This document shows, piece by piece, positions 22,920 to 35,352 of a stretch of DNA of 64,000 nt. Position numbers and translations under genes: made by a program. The first letter of the stretch is position 1; each line of letters opens with the position of its first letter. The notes under the pieces were generated by a model, which was not told where the DNA came from, did not search any database, and saw nothing but the letters and a program-made list of their open reading frames with translations. The stretch spans positions 62,001 through 126,000 of the forward strand of contig VCJN01001248.1 in assembly GCA_006384855.1 (NCBI GenBank). Direction: 5' to 3'. Source of the stretch: Tetraselmis striata. Its lineage: Eukaryota; Chlorophyta; Chlorodendrophyceae; Chlorodendrales; Chlorodendraceae.

Positions 22920-23340
22920 GGGATCTAATGGGATTGACGGGATTATTTTTAAAAATGAAACGCGGGAACGCCAACCTCAACGGGAGCGGCTTTGGCGCAT
23001 GCATCCCTCAGAGTAAACATCGGCTGTGTCTTCTTATCAAAGGGGCCCATCTCATCTTATCGTGAAAACAGCCTTCCCATATTGTACCATTATGACACCG
23101 GCTTAGCGAGGATACATCAGAAATACATCAGGGATACACTGTTGCCAGTCCTGTCCCGGGGGCGAAAAAAAACATAAGAAAACCCCTGAGGTCTAATCAT
23201 CAAGTCGTTCTCAAGGCGACCCGAATTAGGGTCGTTCTTCATTCCACCAGACTGAGAATGAGCCGCTATTCTCGTTTCGTTCTCACTCATTCATTCTCGA
23301 TGAGATCAGAATTTGGGTCGCGCAAACGGCCGCCGGACGG

Positions 23341-23372
<32 letters not shown>

Positions 23373-23738
23373 GGGGGGGGCTTTTGAGGGAACGATGTTG
23401 CGTCGAGCAGGCGCGGGCTGTGAGGCATCCGGTCGGCTGAAGGCGGTGAGGTCCATCACAGCTCGTGTTTGTTATCCGGATATAATTCGCAATATACGCG
23501 CTGGGGTTGCGATGAGTTTTCCACCGGATTTAACACGACCGACGCATTTTTTCTCGCCACCGCCGCGCGCATTTTTGTACCATCCGCCCCTCGTTAATTA
23601 ACATCGAATGGGTGCTCGCGCTTCATTTCACTTGTTTACACATTGATCGAATTACTTGTGGGATCCCACGAGGGCCGGCAAGCACCCGAGCCTCCCACGC
23701 TTCTCTGTCTTGGCTCCCTGTAGACGCCGCCGCTACGC
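22920..23738. other. Spacer between the TOPBP1-like gene and channel gene 1
   Basis: Contains an inverted copy of dispersed element A (23140-23170) and a G run of about 30 (23341-23371). Both flanking genes end toward this spacer. No gene seen. Confidence 0.5.
23140..23170 (-). repeat. Dispersed element A, copy 3 (inverted)
   Basis: Reverse complement reads TTTTCGCCCCCGGGACAGGA then CTGGCAACAGTG, matching the element A core with one change in the palindrome. Confidence 0.75.
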
Positions 23739-26700
23739 TCACCACGACTGGGCACGCTGCAGCTCCTGAGCGGGCGTGGCCTCGATGTCGGGTGGTAGCT
23801 CCGGGATGCAGTTCGGGAAGCGCTTGGCCGTGCTTCTCTCGGCGATTTCGATGAAGTCCGAGCAGTACAGCACGTAGCAGATGGTGTCCGACTGCGCCGA
23901 TTCGATAAAAGCGAGGCAACAGCGGTCATTGCTATGTGCATCGCATCGGTCGCGGCACCTCTCGTGTTTTAGCTCCCACAACCGTGTCAGACACTCGGAC
24001 AAATAATGGATTGTCAGCACGAGACAAATAATGGATTGTCGCGGGAAAGTCAGTACCGGCCAACATGCACCCAGCTGCAGCGTACCTCGTTGGCGACAAC
24101 TGAGTAGGCCCAGATGGGCGGGGGCGGCGCGAGGTCCTCGCCGTCGTCGTCCGTCGCGCCCCTCGCCAGCAGCGGGCTGCTTAAGCCGGGCGGCATGGCA
24201 CTCGCGGCCCGAGTCATCGACGGCTGTGCCGAGTTGGCGCCGCCCAGCACCTCCTGCCCAAAGCATTCACACGCCGCGAGCACGCATTTCGCTCGTTAGC
24301 GGCGTAAGTCGACCGCGAATCCAAAGCAGCTAAGCACCTGGTGTGGCTCTCGGCTGGCTGGGATGTGGGGCCGGTTGTTTGGTGTTATGGGAACGGTCGA
24401 GGACGGGCGGACGCACGCTATACTCTGTGGTAGCGAGGCCGCTACGGCTCAGCTCTGCCGGGTCGGATACGGCTTGTTGACGGCTGTCGACCTCCAGCAC
24501 GCGGAAGCGCACGCAAGTGTCCTCGTCGTCATGCATGCGCTTCATCTCAATCAGGATGCACTCCTCGCCAAAGCACTCCCCCGGTCCGAGGTGCTCCTCG
24601 TCCTCATCTTCGTCGGAGGCCTTCACCTGCACATCGCCCAGTCCTACCCCCTCAATCAGATATGGGCGCTGGATGCACCTCGCACGGGTCGTATAACGCA
24701 GCCGATTGCGACGGCATTGCTCGGCCGATGCCGAGATGTCGATGAAGATGACCCCAATTCCGCAGCCGCACCTCGCCGTGCGTGACAAAGTACAGCTCTT
24801 GCACCGGATCGCCCACCCGCGCGATCATATCGCCTTCCATGTACGTCTGCTGCACCATCGCCCGCGCCAGGGCATCAATCACCTGCGCGGCGCGTAAAAT
24901 GCGCAGAGGTTTGCCGGGGGGGGGGGGGGGGGGGGAAGCATCATGCAGATTTTTTTTCCCGTAATTTCCCGTACATTAATTACCCCGTAAGTATGAACAA
25001 TGAACACTTATCAATAAAAGAAAATACTCCGGACTAACAGACACAAGATATACTAATTTCAGGAGCGAATGAGGGACTGCGGGGCTCGCACCTCCTGGTT
25101 GCAGCCCTTGAAGAGGTAGCTCCTTTTAATCACAGTGGCCTTCATGCAGATCGCCACTTGCGCGCGAAAGGCGGGCTTGAACGCCTGCAGCATCTGCGCG
25201 TCGTCCACGTACCGCCGCGTCGGCTTGACCGCGAGCGTCTGGAAGCCGCGCTTCTACGGGGTGGGCAGCGCGTATTTCTCGCTCAGATCGCTGCTGCGGC
25301 TTTGACGAAGTGCCAGGCTCACTTTTGCCCCAGCGCTCTAGTTGTGGGTGGTGCGCGGCCATGTGCCGAGGTGGCGCGATCGGCGCACCTGCAGCCTGGT
25401 GGACACGTCGTGAATGCGGCAAAACTTGGCCCACTTGTCCATTTCTGCGTGTGAAATACAGAGGGGCGTGTGAGGGCGCGCGCTGGGGGTTTGGATTCGA
25501 GCCGAGGCTTCGTGCCGAGGGCATATAAGTCGAGAGGAGGAGCCAGGCCGATTGTGCAGCAGCCGAGCAAATAAAAAGAGGTGCAGCCAAGCGAAGACGA
25601 GGACGACGACGACGAGGATGTCGAGCGCCAAACCAAGGAGAGGAGATACAGGGAAAGGGAGGGGGGGGGGGGGGGGGGTCGAGAGGGCCAGATGAGAGCC
25701 GAACTGAGAAGAGACCCCGCCAATTGCAAGAGCTGCGCCGAGCGGAGAAGCAGAGAGGACACGAGCAAAGGAGAGCCGGCATCACGGGGAGGAGTGTAGG
25801 GCAGGTGCTGAGTCGAGTCGAGGAGGGCCGAGATGACACGAGTCGCGTTGAGAGCTGGTGAAAGGGGGAGGGGGGGAGGAAGCGACGCACTGGAGTGGTA
25901 GTCCGCCCAAATGCGATCCGTGTTCTGGATTATGGAGCTGATGTTACCGATGAGGAATGTGTAGAAGCCGAGCCCGACGGCGATGGAGAACATGGTGGCC
26001 CAGATCTCCGGCGTTGTGGTCGCGTGGAAATAGCCCGTCTCGGAGCCCTTGCGCCAGCAGGCGCGAGAAACTGGCGTACGCGCTGAACGTGTACTGGCAT
26101 GCCACGACGGAGAGGAGGTTGGGAGGTTGGGTAAGTTGAGGGGTGGGGGGGGGGGGGGGGGGGGGGTTAGTTACGGCTGCAGCAGCAGCAGCACGCAATG
26201 CTGAGAAATCGACATTCCATCCAAGCAGCACATCCAGCCGCTCGCAAGGGGGTTGATGGGGGTCGTAGACTTCTACTTATGAGGTTGATAGAGAGAGGGG
26301 GGGAGGGCGCAGTTCCATCCCGCCCACCTGCACAAAGATTGGCTCATCTGCCAGTCCGCTGGCCTCCACCCAAGTGCCGCCCATGACTTCCGCGATGTGG
26401 AACATCACGCAGGCATCCCAGTGCGAAAAGATGATGGCGAAGAAGAACAGAAACAGCGCGCGCAGCACGGCGCTCGAGAAGGGCAGCACGTCGCGCCAGC
26501 GCATGAGGTAGCGGAAGAGGCGCGGGAGGCGCAGGAACTGCGGCGCATTGAGCATCGCGCGCGGGGAGGGGGGGTCAATAATCAGTTGCCGGACTTGATT
26601 ACCTGGAGGTTGTTCCTGACCTTGGCTCAATCCCAGCCAATGTCCCTCTCAGCAGCCGAGTCCTGCTTATTGGATAGCGAATCTGGCCGGATGCAGTCTA

Positions 26701-27240
26701 ATTCCCCACTGCGACGCCATCTTGGTGATCATGACTGGTGCATAAATACATTGATACACATCTTGTATGTTGTTGTCTCATGCGGATATGGCAACGCGCC
26801 TCGCCGCCTCGTCAGCATCAAGTGTGGGCCCTGGACAGATAGGGAGGAGGTCACCTTGATCATGGGCATCATGGGCATCAAGATGCTGGCTTCCCCACTG
26901 CAGCAGCGCACGTCACGGAGTGTCAGCGCCCCAATCACGCGGGCGCGGGGGTCATGGTCGGAGCAAGGAGGGGGCACGCCGCGCCGCACATGTCGATGAG
27001 CACCTCCATCAGGGCCGCGTAGGCGCTGGGAGGCACCGCCGCCAGCACGTCCAGCGCAAACCAGGTCGACAGGTAGCGCAGCCGCACCTGCCGGCCGCAG
27101 CAAGCGGGGGCCCCAGTGGGAACCGTGGATGCGGCACTGCCCATCACGGCAAACCCGGGGGCGATGCCAGCGGGCCTGCCGCATGCCTGGCAGCTATGTC
27201 GCTCCCAACCAACACACCCTCACGCCCACTTGCGCGCGCG

Positions 27241-27296
<56 letters not shown>

Positions 27297-28882
27297 CGAG
27301 CATGTTGGTGCTGCAGACCCTAACAGAGCTGCCCTCCATGGCTGCCCTGTTTGCCAGCTCACCCGCCGGCGGTCCATGATGATGACGCCTCGATACGAGA
27401 TGCCTGACAACAGACATTGGCGACTTGGCATCAGTCCCTGCCTGCGGCTTGCTATGCTGCGTGAGGGCGAGTTCAGCTCGCCCCCCCCCTTCTCCCGAAC
27501 TGAGCCTCCTCACCCGTCTCAAAGTTCACAAGCACATCCAGCACAAAGACTGCGTCCAGCAGCGCCTCCAGCCAGATAGCGTGGATCTTGAAGCCCACGC
27601 GCAGCGGCACCACGATCATGGTGGCCACCACCCCGAGCAGCACCAGCGCATCCCAGCTGCGCGGCAAGCACGCGCCGATCCGTCAGCGCTGCACGGCAGA
27701 CCCCCATGCTGATGCCCCCCCCCCCCCCCCCCCCCGCCCCCCTCTGTCCCGGCCGAACCCCTTTTGGCTGTGCCGCTGCTCGTTCTTTGCCAAGCTACGC
27801 GGCTAGGCGCACAACGCCAATGGCGACCGCGATGGAAAATGGTGGGACTGTTGGCAGTGGGGGACCCACCAGCCACGCAGCGTAGAAATGGGGCTGAACA
27901 GCACGCGGTTCTTGGGCCTCACATTCGGCTGTTGCACGGTCAGCCGGCTGTCGCCCATCGCCACAAAGTAGGGCCGCTTGGCTCGCATCGGGAAGTCCAT
28001 CGCGTCCTCGCTCTGCCGCACAAACCCCGGACGGACAGCCGCTGAGTTTGGGCGGCTTGCAGGGCGGAGATGGGGGAGGGAAACGGCACCACGCATGGCG
28101 CTGCAGCCGCGTGTACTGCTGTCGGCAGGGGTGTGGCTGCGTGTCGATGAATGGAATGACAAGGGGCGGGGAGAAAAGGGGGGGGGTGGGGGAGCAACAA
28201 TATATGGCCGCTTCATGGGAAGGGTACATAGCACTCGGGTTAATACGAGGGGGCAAGTGTGGGTCATGCGTGGGCCGCAACAGCGGAAAGTGCATGGCAA
28301 TGCGCTTTCGACGCAACGTTTAGAATGCGCACACCACACACACACCACCCATCGAAAAGGCAATGAGTCGGACACAGAGATATAACCTGGAAGCCACAAA
28401 CGTGAGGATACCGCGAGAGTGCCCGTGAGTTCGCGAGGCGAATTAAGAGCATACCATACACAAGCCACTGCAGCGACTTGCACAACCCACGTGTGCTACT
28501 CGTATCACATACTAAACGGGTCCGCCGCCGGGTAGCGTACGGGTACTGGTGGGCCTCTGAATCATAAATGCCTTGATGTATCGACCGACGATCGTCTGCT
28601 ACTGTACTAGAGTGAGGATTGGTCACTGCCACAGTCGCGGTGACTTCGCCAGGGCCGAACTCCGCTGAAGGCTGTATCCAGTATATCGGCTGTGTTTATG
28701 CTGACACGTGGTTGTTGGTGAGAGTGTGACAAAGGCGGCGGAGGCCGGGCCACGGGAGGGGCAGGCTGGCGCACCGCTCCTTGCGCCATGGCGGCAGCGA
28801 TGGCGGAAGTCGAGGACCGATGGTGCTGGCTGTTCTCCCCGCTGCCGGCCGGGCCGGCGGCGTCCGCCAAGGAGCCGGGCAT
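23739..28882 (-). CDS. CNG/HCN-like six-transmembrane channel, paralogue 1 (frameshift in the pore)
   Basis: Voltage-gated-like cation channel with a C-terminal cyclic-nucleotide-binding fold. Fourteen minus-strand exons: 28882-28708, 28041-27870, 27656-27514, 27403-27363, 27087-26990, 26897-26855, 26537-26328, 26093-25891, 25444-25389, 25253-25092, 24882-24772, 24626-24492, 24253-24086, 23891-23739 (TGA). Domains in order: disordered N-terminus; S1 (WDALVLLGVVATMIVVPLRV); S2 (FVLDVLVNFETG); S3 (STWFALDVLAAVPP); S4 with KxxRxxRxxR spacing (KFLRLPRLFR); S5 (FFFAIIFSHWDAC); pore; S6 (GFYTFLIGNISSIIQ); C-linker (KRGFQTLAVKPTRR); CNBD (GDPVQELYFVTHGE, GPGECFGEE, SDTICYVLYCSDF). The pore exon is 203 nt: it opens in phase 0 but its second half reads one base out of phase, at the filter (AQG/SETG). 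One extra base near 26055 explains this. About 56 residues are inserted in the CNBD (24253-24086). The first exon is the least certain. Confidence 0.8.
24917..24935 (+). repeat. G homopolymer (C on the sense strand) in channel 1
   Basis: Lies in the intron between exons 25253-25092 and 24882-24772. Confidence 0.9.
25662..25679 (+). repeat. G homopolymer (C on the sense strand) in channel 1
   Basis: Lies in the intron after the pore-S6 exon; this intron is absent from paralogue 2. Confidence 0.9.
26142..26167 (+). repeat. G homopolymer (C on the sense strand) just before the pore exon of channel 1
   Basis: About 25 G, ending about 50 nt upstream (in gene sense) of the pore-exon acceptor. Confidence 0.9.
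27237..27295 (+). repeat. (CA)n microsatellite in channel 1
   Basis: Twenty-odd CA units preceded by CGCGCACACG, inside the intron between exons 27403-27363 and 27087-26990. Confidence 0.9.
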
Positions 28883-30869
28883 AGCGCAGGCTGGCTGGCA
28901 GGCTGCAGTCACAGCTGACAGGCTATAATGCCAGCAAAGCCTAAGAAACTTTCAGCGAGCGAGGAGGAGCACGACTGGCAGTCGAGGTGGCATAGGAGAG
29001 GTGGGGGCATCTGATGTTTCGCTGGCGCGGGGCGGCAGCAGGAGTCGCCACTTTGGCCACTGAAGGTGGTACAGTACCCGTACCTGCGCCCTGGTGGTAG
29101 CAGCGCGACTATGCGCCCGCTTCGGCCCCGCCTGCGCTGCTGCAGTCGCTACTACCCGCGTTATGGTCGCGCGACTGAGGTACACAGACGTTCATATGCG
29201 GAGATATAGAATTTTTCAATATGCCGGGACATGCCAGTAGTTTAGCTAAGCCCCAGGCCGGTTGCGCCCCGCGAAGTCAAGATAATACGGCGGCAGAAAC
29301 TGGTGACCATGGTGGCCATATGCTGTCGTCAGCAGCAGCAGGCTACATCAGCAGGCTGCCATCAGCAGGCTAAGGATTACACCTAAGAATAAGGATCTTC
29401 ACTGCTCGTAAGGATTTAGTCGCTAAGGGTTGATCCGTAGCAGCAGCGACAAATAATGCTGGAGCGGCCATCATGCCAGGGCAGGTCATCCTGAGAATTG
29501 CTGCTATTCCTGCTTTGTCTCACTGGGTCGTAAGGATTACTAATCTCGACTGCTAGAGGAGGGTGATGACGAATTGATGAGCGAGCAAGAAGTGTCATAT
29601 CTATTGCCTACCACAATTTTTAAATAGTCGCTAGGAGGAGACCATACCTGTAATCGTAATTGACGACTATGCTGGCATTCAGCAGCAGGCGACATCCATC
29701 GGCGCATGCGCCATTATTTATTATAAATGTTGATTTTTACATCAGGGCTTTAACATATGCGCACTGCAAACAGAACTAACAGCAACTATGAAAGGCTGCC
29801 AGCAAAAGAGAGACATAAGCCTGAAACCAAGGTCGAGCGGGAGGCCATGGAGCCAAGAACCAAGTAAGGGAGGGAAACACGAAGTCGCCAAGCTGCCAGG
29901 AACCAAAGGGACCACCGCCCCGGGGTAGGCCATCAGCCGCGGCGAGGATGCTTGCAGCCAATGACCCGGGTCATACAACACAGGCCGACGAGCGACACGA
30001 CGCAGGCGCATGATCACCATGCATCACGCGCCGCGCAAGCAAGCGGCCGCCGCCACCCCACCAAGAACGTTGTCTGCATGTGCCATGTTGATGAGCAAGG
30101 AGAACCGGCGGCGCCACGCAGACAAGAGCCGGCTGGCCGATTACTTATTATAAATAATCCGCTTTATTCTTCATCAATTCAATAGTAAGTGCTTTAGCTT
30201 CATTATAAGATGTTGGAGGGGCTAGAAAGCCCATCAAGGCGGCAGCCCCGTGAAAATGAACATGAAAATGAACATGAAGTGAGGGGAGGGTGGGTGTGGC
30301 TGTCGCGGCGTGACCCATGGTGGGTGCGCCGCAACAAAAGAGAGGTGAGGACAGACAGCCCCCTAGTGTTTTAAAGAACACAACAAAGCAGTATGTGGGA
30401 GCAGCGCTACCCGGGACGGCTGCATTGGGAACCGCGCGTGGGGTGGTGCCATACGGGCGTATGGCGCTTTCCGCCCGTTGCAGTGCGTTGACGATGAAAA
30501 TGCCGAGTTGATACTAGGTTGATGCAACGCCTCGAGCTGTGCGGGCAGGCGACGTGGATACATGTGGATATCGGTGCCGTACCGCGCCTGCTAAGTAGAC
30601 AAGGGAAGAAGAAACCCCGGTTATTAGTAGTAAGTATTTGAAGGGGGAGCGGGGGGCGCATGCATCATGTAGACAGCACCGATCTTGGGCGGCGGCCGCA
30701 TGGCGGCGGCCGGGCGGGAGATCAGCGACCGCCCCAAATAAATGACTGGCGAACGTCGCACAGCGGGGCGTGCGAAGAGCTGGTGGGGGGAAGTTGACGA
30801 TGTAGTATGTAGCCCGCATCGCGCCAGGTTGGGGTTGCAACGGCAGCCGAGCTAGGTGTGCAATGGCGG

Positions 30870-31490
30870 GCGGCCCGTTGTTGCCGACCGACCGCGTGCC
30901 GGAATTGCGGGAGCAAGCGGGCCAAAGGGTGCAATGACGGCCCGTCGGGGTCGATCAAATGCGTGCCTGGGTGCGCGCTGCATATATAAGGGACGACGAC
31001 CGGGGCACATGGTGCAGTGGCGGCATGTCGGTGCCAAACAGTTAGGTGGCCGGGGTACGAAACGACCGGTGCACAGGGTGCAATGGTTGTCCGTCGGTTC
31101 CGACCAACTACGCGCATGCGATGCGAGAGCGACCGGGGCACATGACGCAGTAGTGGCGGCCCGTTGCAGTCGATCAGCTCCGTGTCCGGGCTGTGGAAGC
31201 GACCGGGGCACGCGGTGCAATGGCGCGGTCCGTTGGCGCCGACCAACTGCATCCACGGGCTGCAGAAGCAACCGGGGCACAGGGTGCAGTGGCGGCCCGT
31301 GGGCGCCGAACAACTGCTTGCCCGGGCTGCGGAAGGAAACTGGAGCACATGGCGCAGTGGCGGCATGTTGGCGCCGAACGACTGCTTGCCCGGGCTGCGG
31401 AGGCGACCGGGGCACATGTTGCAGTGGCGGCCGGATGGCACCGACCAACTGCGTGCCCGGGCTACGGGGCCAACCGGGGAAAAACAACCC
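30870..31490 (+). repeat. Minisatellite, ~68-bp unit, about nine copies
   Basis: Each unit carries GGCGGCCCGT, GCGCCGACCAACTGC, TGCCCGGGCTGCGG, then GCGACCGGGGCACA and GGTGCAGTGG with variation. Units are 66-69 bp. Because many units are 69 bp, long frames stay open on both strands (329 codons plus, 398 codons minus), and the minus product shows a degenerate 23-residue repeat (RHCTLCPG, SPGTQLVGANGP). These frames are best explained by the repeat rather than by a gene. Confidence 0.8.
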
Positions 31491-33568
31491 TGGTGGGAAC
31501 TTGAAGTCCGCGAACGGCGGCGCCTTTTGGGTGCGGCCGCCGACCTCCCTGCCGCTCCCGCATGTAGTATGCGCACGTCATACCGCATGCGCACACGTAG
31601 GGAGGGGGTATGGAGGTTGGCTGGCAAGGAGGGGGGTTGTCGCTTACCGCCCCGCCCAAACATCGTGTTGCCCCGGCGCCGCGCAGATTTGCATTGGGCC
31701 TCCGTCTCGTTGTCGTGAGCACAGCGGTCTCCGCCCGCGTCGCCCGCATACGCATTATCTCCTACTGCATTTGAAGCCCGCGCGATCCTCTGTGCCGGCA
31801 TGCCCCCTCCTCCTTCACCATGACGGCGTCCTCCTCGTCCACTAACTCGATCGCGTCGTCCATACCTCATTGCCGCGTCCATAAGATGTGGTGCTGGGCG
31901 GCAACTCAATGAGCGCACGGATCTTGCAAACCACCATACTTTTTAAGCTACGATCCGTGATGAATCCGTGAAGTATTCAGATACTCACTTTTTAATTTTT
32001 TTTACATGCCCTTTTCAAGCAATATGCACATTTGTATTTCATTGCTAAAATCGCCTTTTACAACCGGAGTTCAACGCCTTTCAATGTCATGTCGAAACTC
32101 GTGGCGGTATCTCGGGAGCATTTCGTATTTTCGATGTTGAATCCATAAAAAATGGCATATCCTCCGTTTCTGTGCGTTGCGAGTCAACATCTGGTTGATA
32201 GTAGACAGTTGAGTTTGGGTGATGGATAGTGGAATTGCGGCGGTATGTTGGGCATCTGAATGGCGGCTATTGCACCTTGCATGGAGGGGTTGTGGAGCGT
32301 GCATAACCTACGTTGAATAAGCATGTTGATCAAAATAAGCATCATGGGACTTATTTTGTGGAAATATGTATTTTGAAGTCTAACATCATCAGTAGCAGCT
32401 CCCGCACTCCGTGCGCGCCGCGGAACTCGCCAGTCTATCAAGATACATGTCGGGCAATTAGAAAAGAAAAGAAGATGTGCGGATAATTTGCGTCCCTTTT
32501 CCTAGAAGTATGACACATACATCTTAGTCGTATTGCGAATCGATTACGAATAGCACTCATGCCATTTTATTATTGTGTAATGCCCAAGTATAACGAAAAC
32601 TACACATGCATTTTTCAAATTAGATGGAAGTACAGAAATGTGTACCGATGCACAACGATAAAAACGATTTTTTACAATCAGTCCATCGATGATAACGGTT
32701 ATTTATTAATATCCTAGGTGGTATCTTTCCTGGTACTCCTACCAATCGTATTTCTAGTAAATTACCGAAATTGCTTTATACCGAATTACCGAAATTACGG
32801 TCATACGTATAGCATTCCTCGTCTTGTGGTTGGACAGATACGTACGAAAAAAACCTTCAAACGCGTTTTTATATTATAGGTGTTTTTTTCTGCGCATTAT
32901 CAGTTGGACGAGACCACGACTTTCTCATATTATCAAGATGTCACCATATATGACCAAGACCACACTACAATCTATACTTCATAACATATATACCCGCAAA
33001 TATATTGACAAATTTGATAATAATATATGTTATTTGCGACTACAGGGCAGGTCCGATTTAATTTTGTGTTTTAGAACCCCCCCCCCTCTGTTTCCAACCC
33101 CCCCCCCCCCCCCGTATACTTTCTCGCTCTATGTTGATCTCACAATACTTAGTAGAACATGCCCAAAGTTGCAGAATAACTACCACTGGCATGACTTTTT
33201 TTATGGTTTCAATGCATAGCTGTGTGCAGAAGGGTGTTCCTTGCATTGTGCAAGCATAAATTGGAGAGGGCGGGTGGGGCACTTTTTGGAAACATCACCA
33301 TATTACAGTTAGCATCATGACAAACCAACCATACGGTGGCCTATCCACCCCTCCATGTAGTGCTATGATGATGTTAGGCTGTTGTATGCCTGGCCTGGAT
33401 ATTAAAGACTTTCCGTGCTTTCTCTAGAGTGACGCTATCCACATAACCAACACAGTATATTCACGGCGGCGGTGCGGGGCGGAGCCCCCAGCCGCTCATG
33501 CACCGCCCAGCCGCCAGGCACTGCTTAAGTACGTGAACATAAAGTTGAGGCCACTTACAAAGTGATCC

Positions 33569-33596
33569 CTCCCCCCCCCCCCCCCCCCCCCCCCCT
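33569..33596 (+). repeat. C homopolymer in AT-rich spacer
   Basis: About 26 C residues outside any recognised gene. Confidence 0.9.
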
Positions 33597-34282
33597 CTCT
33601 GTTTCTCCGGATGAAAGTAGAGATTTCAAACATAACATTAAATCGGACCTGCCCAGGTCGCTATGTGACTGCGAGCAATAATGGTCGCTACATCGCTACT
33701 TCCCCGAATCTACAACTTACGCTTGAAGGAAAATACGGCCAGACTTATTTCAATACGCCGTTATTTCAAGTTTTTGCCACCGACTGGTACGCGCTGTTTA
33801 TATGCTGAACGATGACGAATATGTTAACCGCGCATGGTACCCTAGCAGCGACTATTTACCACCGGTATACAGTATGTGTCCAGCCACGGCGCGGGCGCGA
33901 CCGACCGCCGCGCTCGTTCGTCGAATTAGCAGCAGCGAGCGACGACAGCAGAATGCCGGGTAGTACAGCGGCTGGCCTGTTCTACACAGCCACCTCCACT
34001 TATCTTGATCACCACAGTCACGTCGTCGGTTGATGCTTCCATCTACCATGCCGCTGAACCGCGGGCATTCCTGGCGAGACGACACCCGCGCGGTGCGCCT
34101 CATCGCCTCGTGAAGCCGCCGCGCGCTGCAAAATCACAGCGAATCATCCATAGTCGTCTAACGCTTCTGAACTCCACGGCCGCCGGTCGGTCGCACGGAC
34201 GTCTTGTCGGTCGCAGACCATTCGAAGGCTGATGTGGTTCGAAGCGTCAGTGCTTGACGCCTGCTGAGGCATCGGACCCGCA

Positions 34283-34306
34283 TCCCCCCCCCCCCCCCCC
34301 CCCCCC
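34283..34306 (+). repeat. C homopolymer just before a channel 2 splice acceptor
   Basis: About 22 C followed by tcgcag, six to seven nt from the exon at 34313; here the run acts as the polypyrimidine tract. Confidence 0.85.
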
Positions 34307-34312
34307 TCGCAG

Positions 34313-35319
34313 GAGCTGCTAACTCGGCTATGCTCCTCGCGCCAACTCAGCCACTCTGGGCTTCCGGCGGAGGCGCCATCGTCGGGCCCGGCGACCGTGG
34401 CGTTCGACCCAAACTCTACCGTGCGCGGCTGGTAGGGGGGCTCCCGAGCCCCTTCTCCGCGTACCTGTTCCTTGCTTCCCCCTCCTCCCATCCCTGGCGA
34501 TCACCAAGGGTGGCGGCGGGGGGGCGATTTGGCGGCGCTTGAGGGATGCCGGCAATGCGTTCCGGTTTATCCGGAATCCCTGCGGGTGTTATGTTGTCGT
34601 CGCGACTATCATCCCCCACTTTTCAGTAGTGGATGAGATGTGCAGTATGTCAGCGTAAATACCTACCGTATCTTATCAGAAGGCAGGCTGAGAAGTTCGC
34701 ATCTGTCTCGCTGCATTCAGCAACTACCTGTGTCATTATGTAGTGACAGCCGGGCTGCCCTGCGCCACCCCCTCCGCTCCTCTCTGCCAGTCCGGCTCCC
34801 ATCATTACCCCACCCCAGCTGACAGCTCCCTGCCCACTCCCCCTGCAACTCTTGGCATGCAGCTGGGACGCGCTGGTGCTGGTGGCGCTGGTGTACACCC
34901 TCCTGGCCGTCCCCCTCCGCATCGCCTTTGGGTTCCAGGTGTGATGCGCACAGGGGCAGCCTGCTGCAGCCAGCCACCACGTCAAGCATTGCGAAGGCAT
35001 CCACCGGCGGTCCTCACTCGACAGCACGCTCCTCATTCGTGCCCCCCCCCCTTGTCCGGCCCTATCTTCCTTGCCATGCTCTGCAGTTGCAAGCGCTGGA
35101 GATAGTGGTGGACATCATCTTCATCGCTGATGTCGGGATGAACTTCGAGACAGGTTTGCCGCCTCCCTGCCTTCCGAGCAGCGCCCCAGGCTGGTTAGTG
35201 ACCAGTCATTTCGCATGGCTTCTGACCGAAATGGCTGACCTTCTTGCCGATGCCATAATGCCAGGCATCTCATACCGCGGGAAGCTTGTCATGGACCGCA
35301 GGAAGGTACCTCCCCCCCT

Positions 35320-35352
<33 letters not shown>

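Larger units (their letters stand above)
28883..34312. other. Spacer between the two head-to-head channel genes
   Basis: The 5' ends of both channel genes face this 5.4-kb spacer, so it should contain both promoters, though no element can be named. It holds the 68-bp minisatellite (30.87-31.49 kb), an AT-rich, gene-free stretch (31.95-33.5 kb) and C tracts near 33090, 33570 and 34285. The first exon of channel 2 should lie in its right part but was not found. Confidence 0.5.

Noticed and set aside
30722-31918. 398-codon minus frame and 329-codon plus frame as genes
   Set aside because: Both follow from a GC-rich minisatellite with units near 69 bp; neither has a start context or domain.
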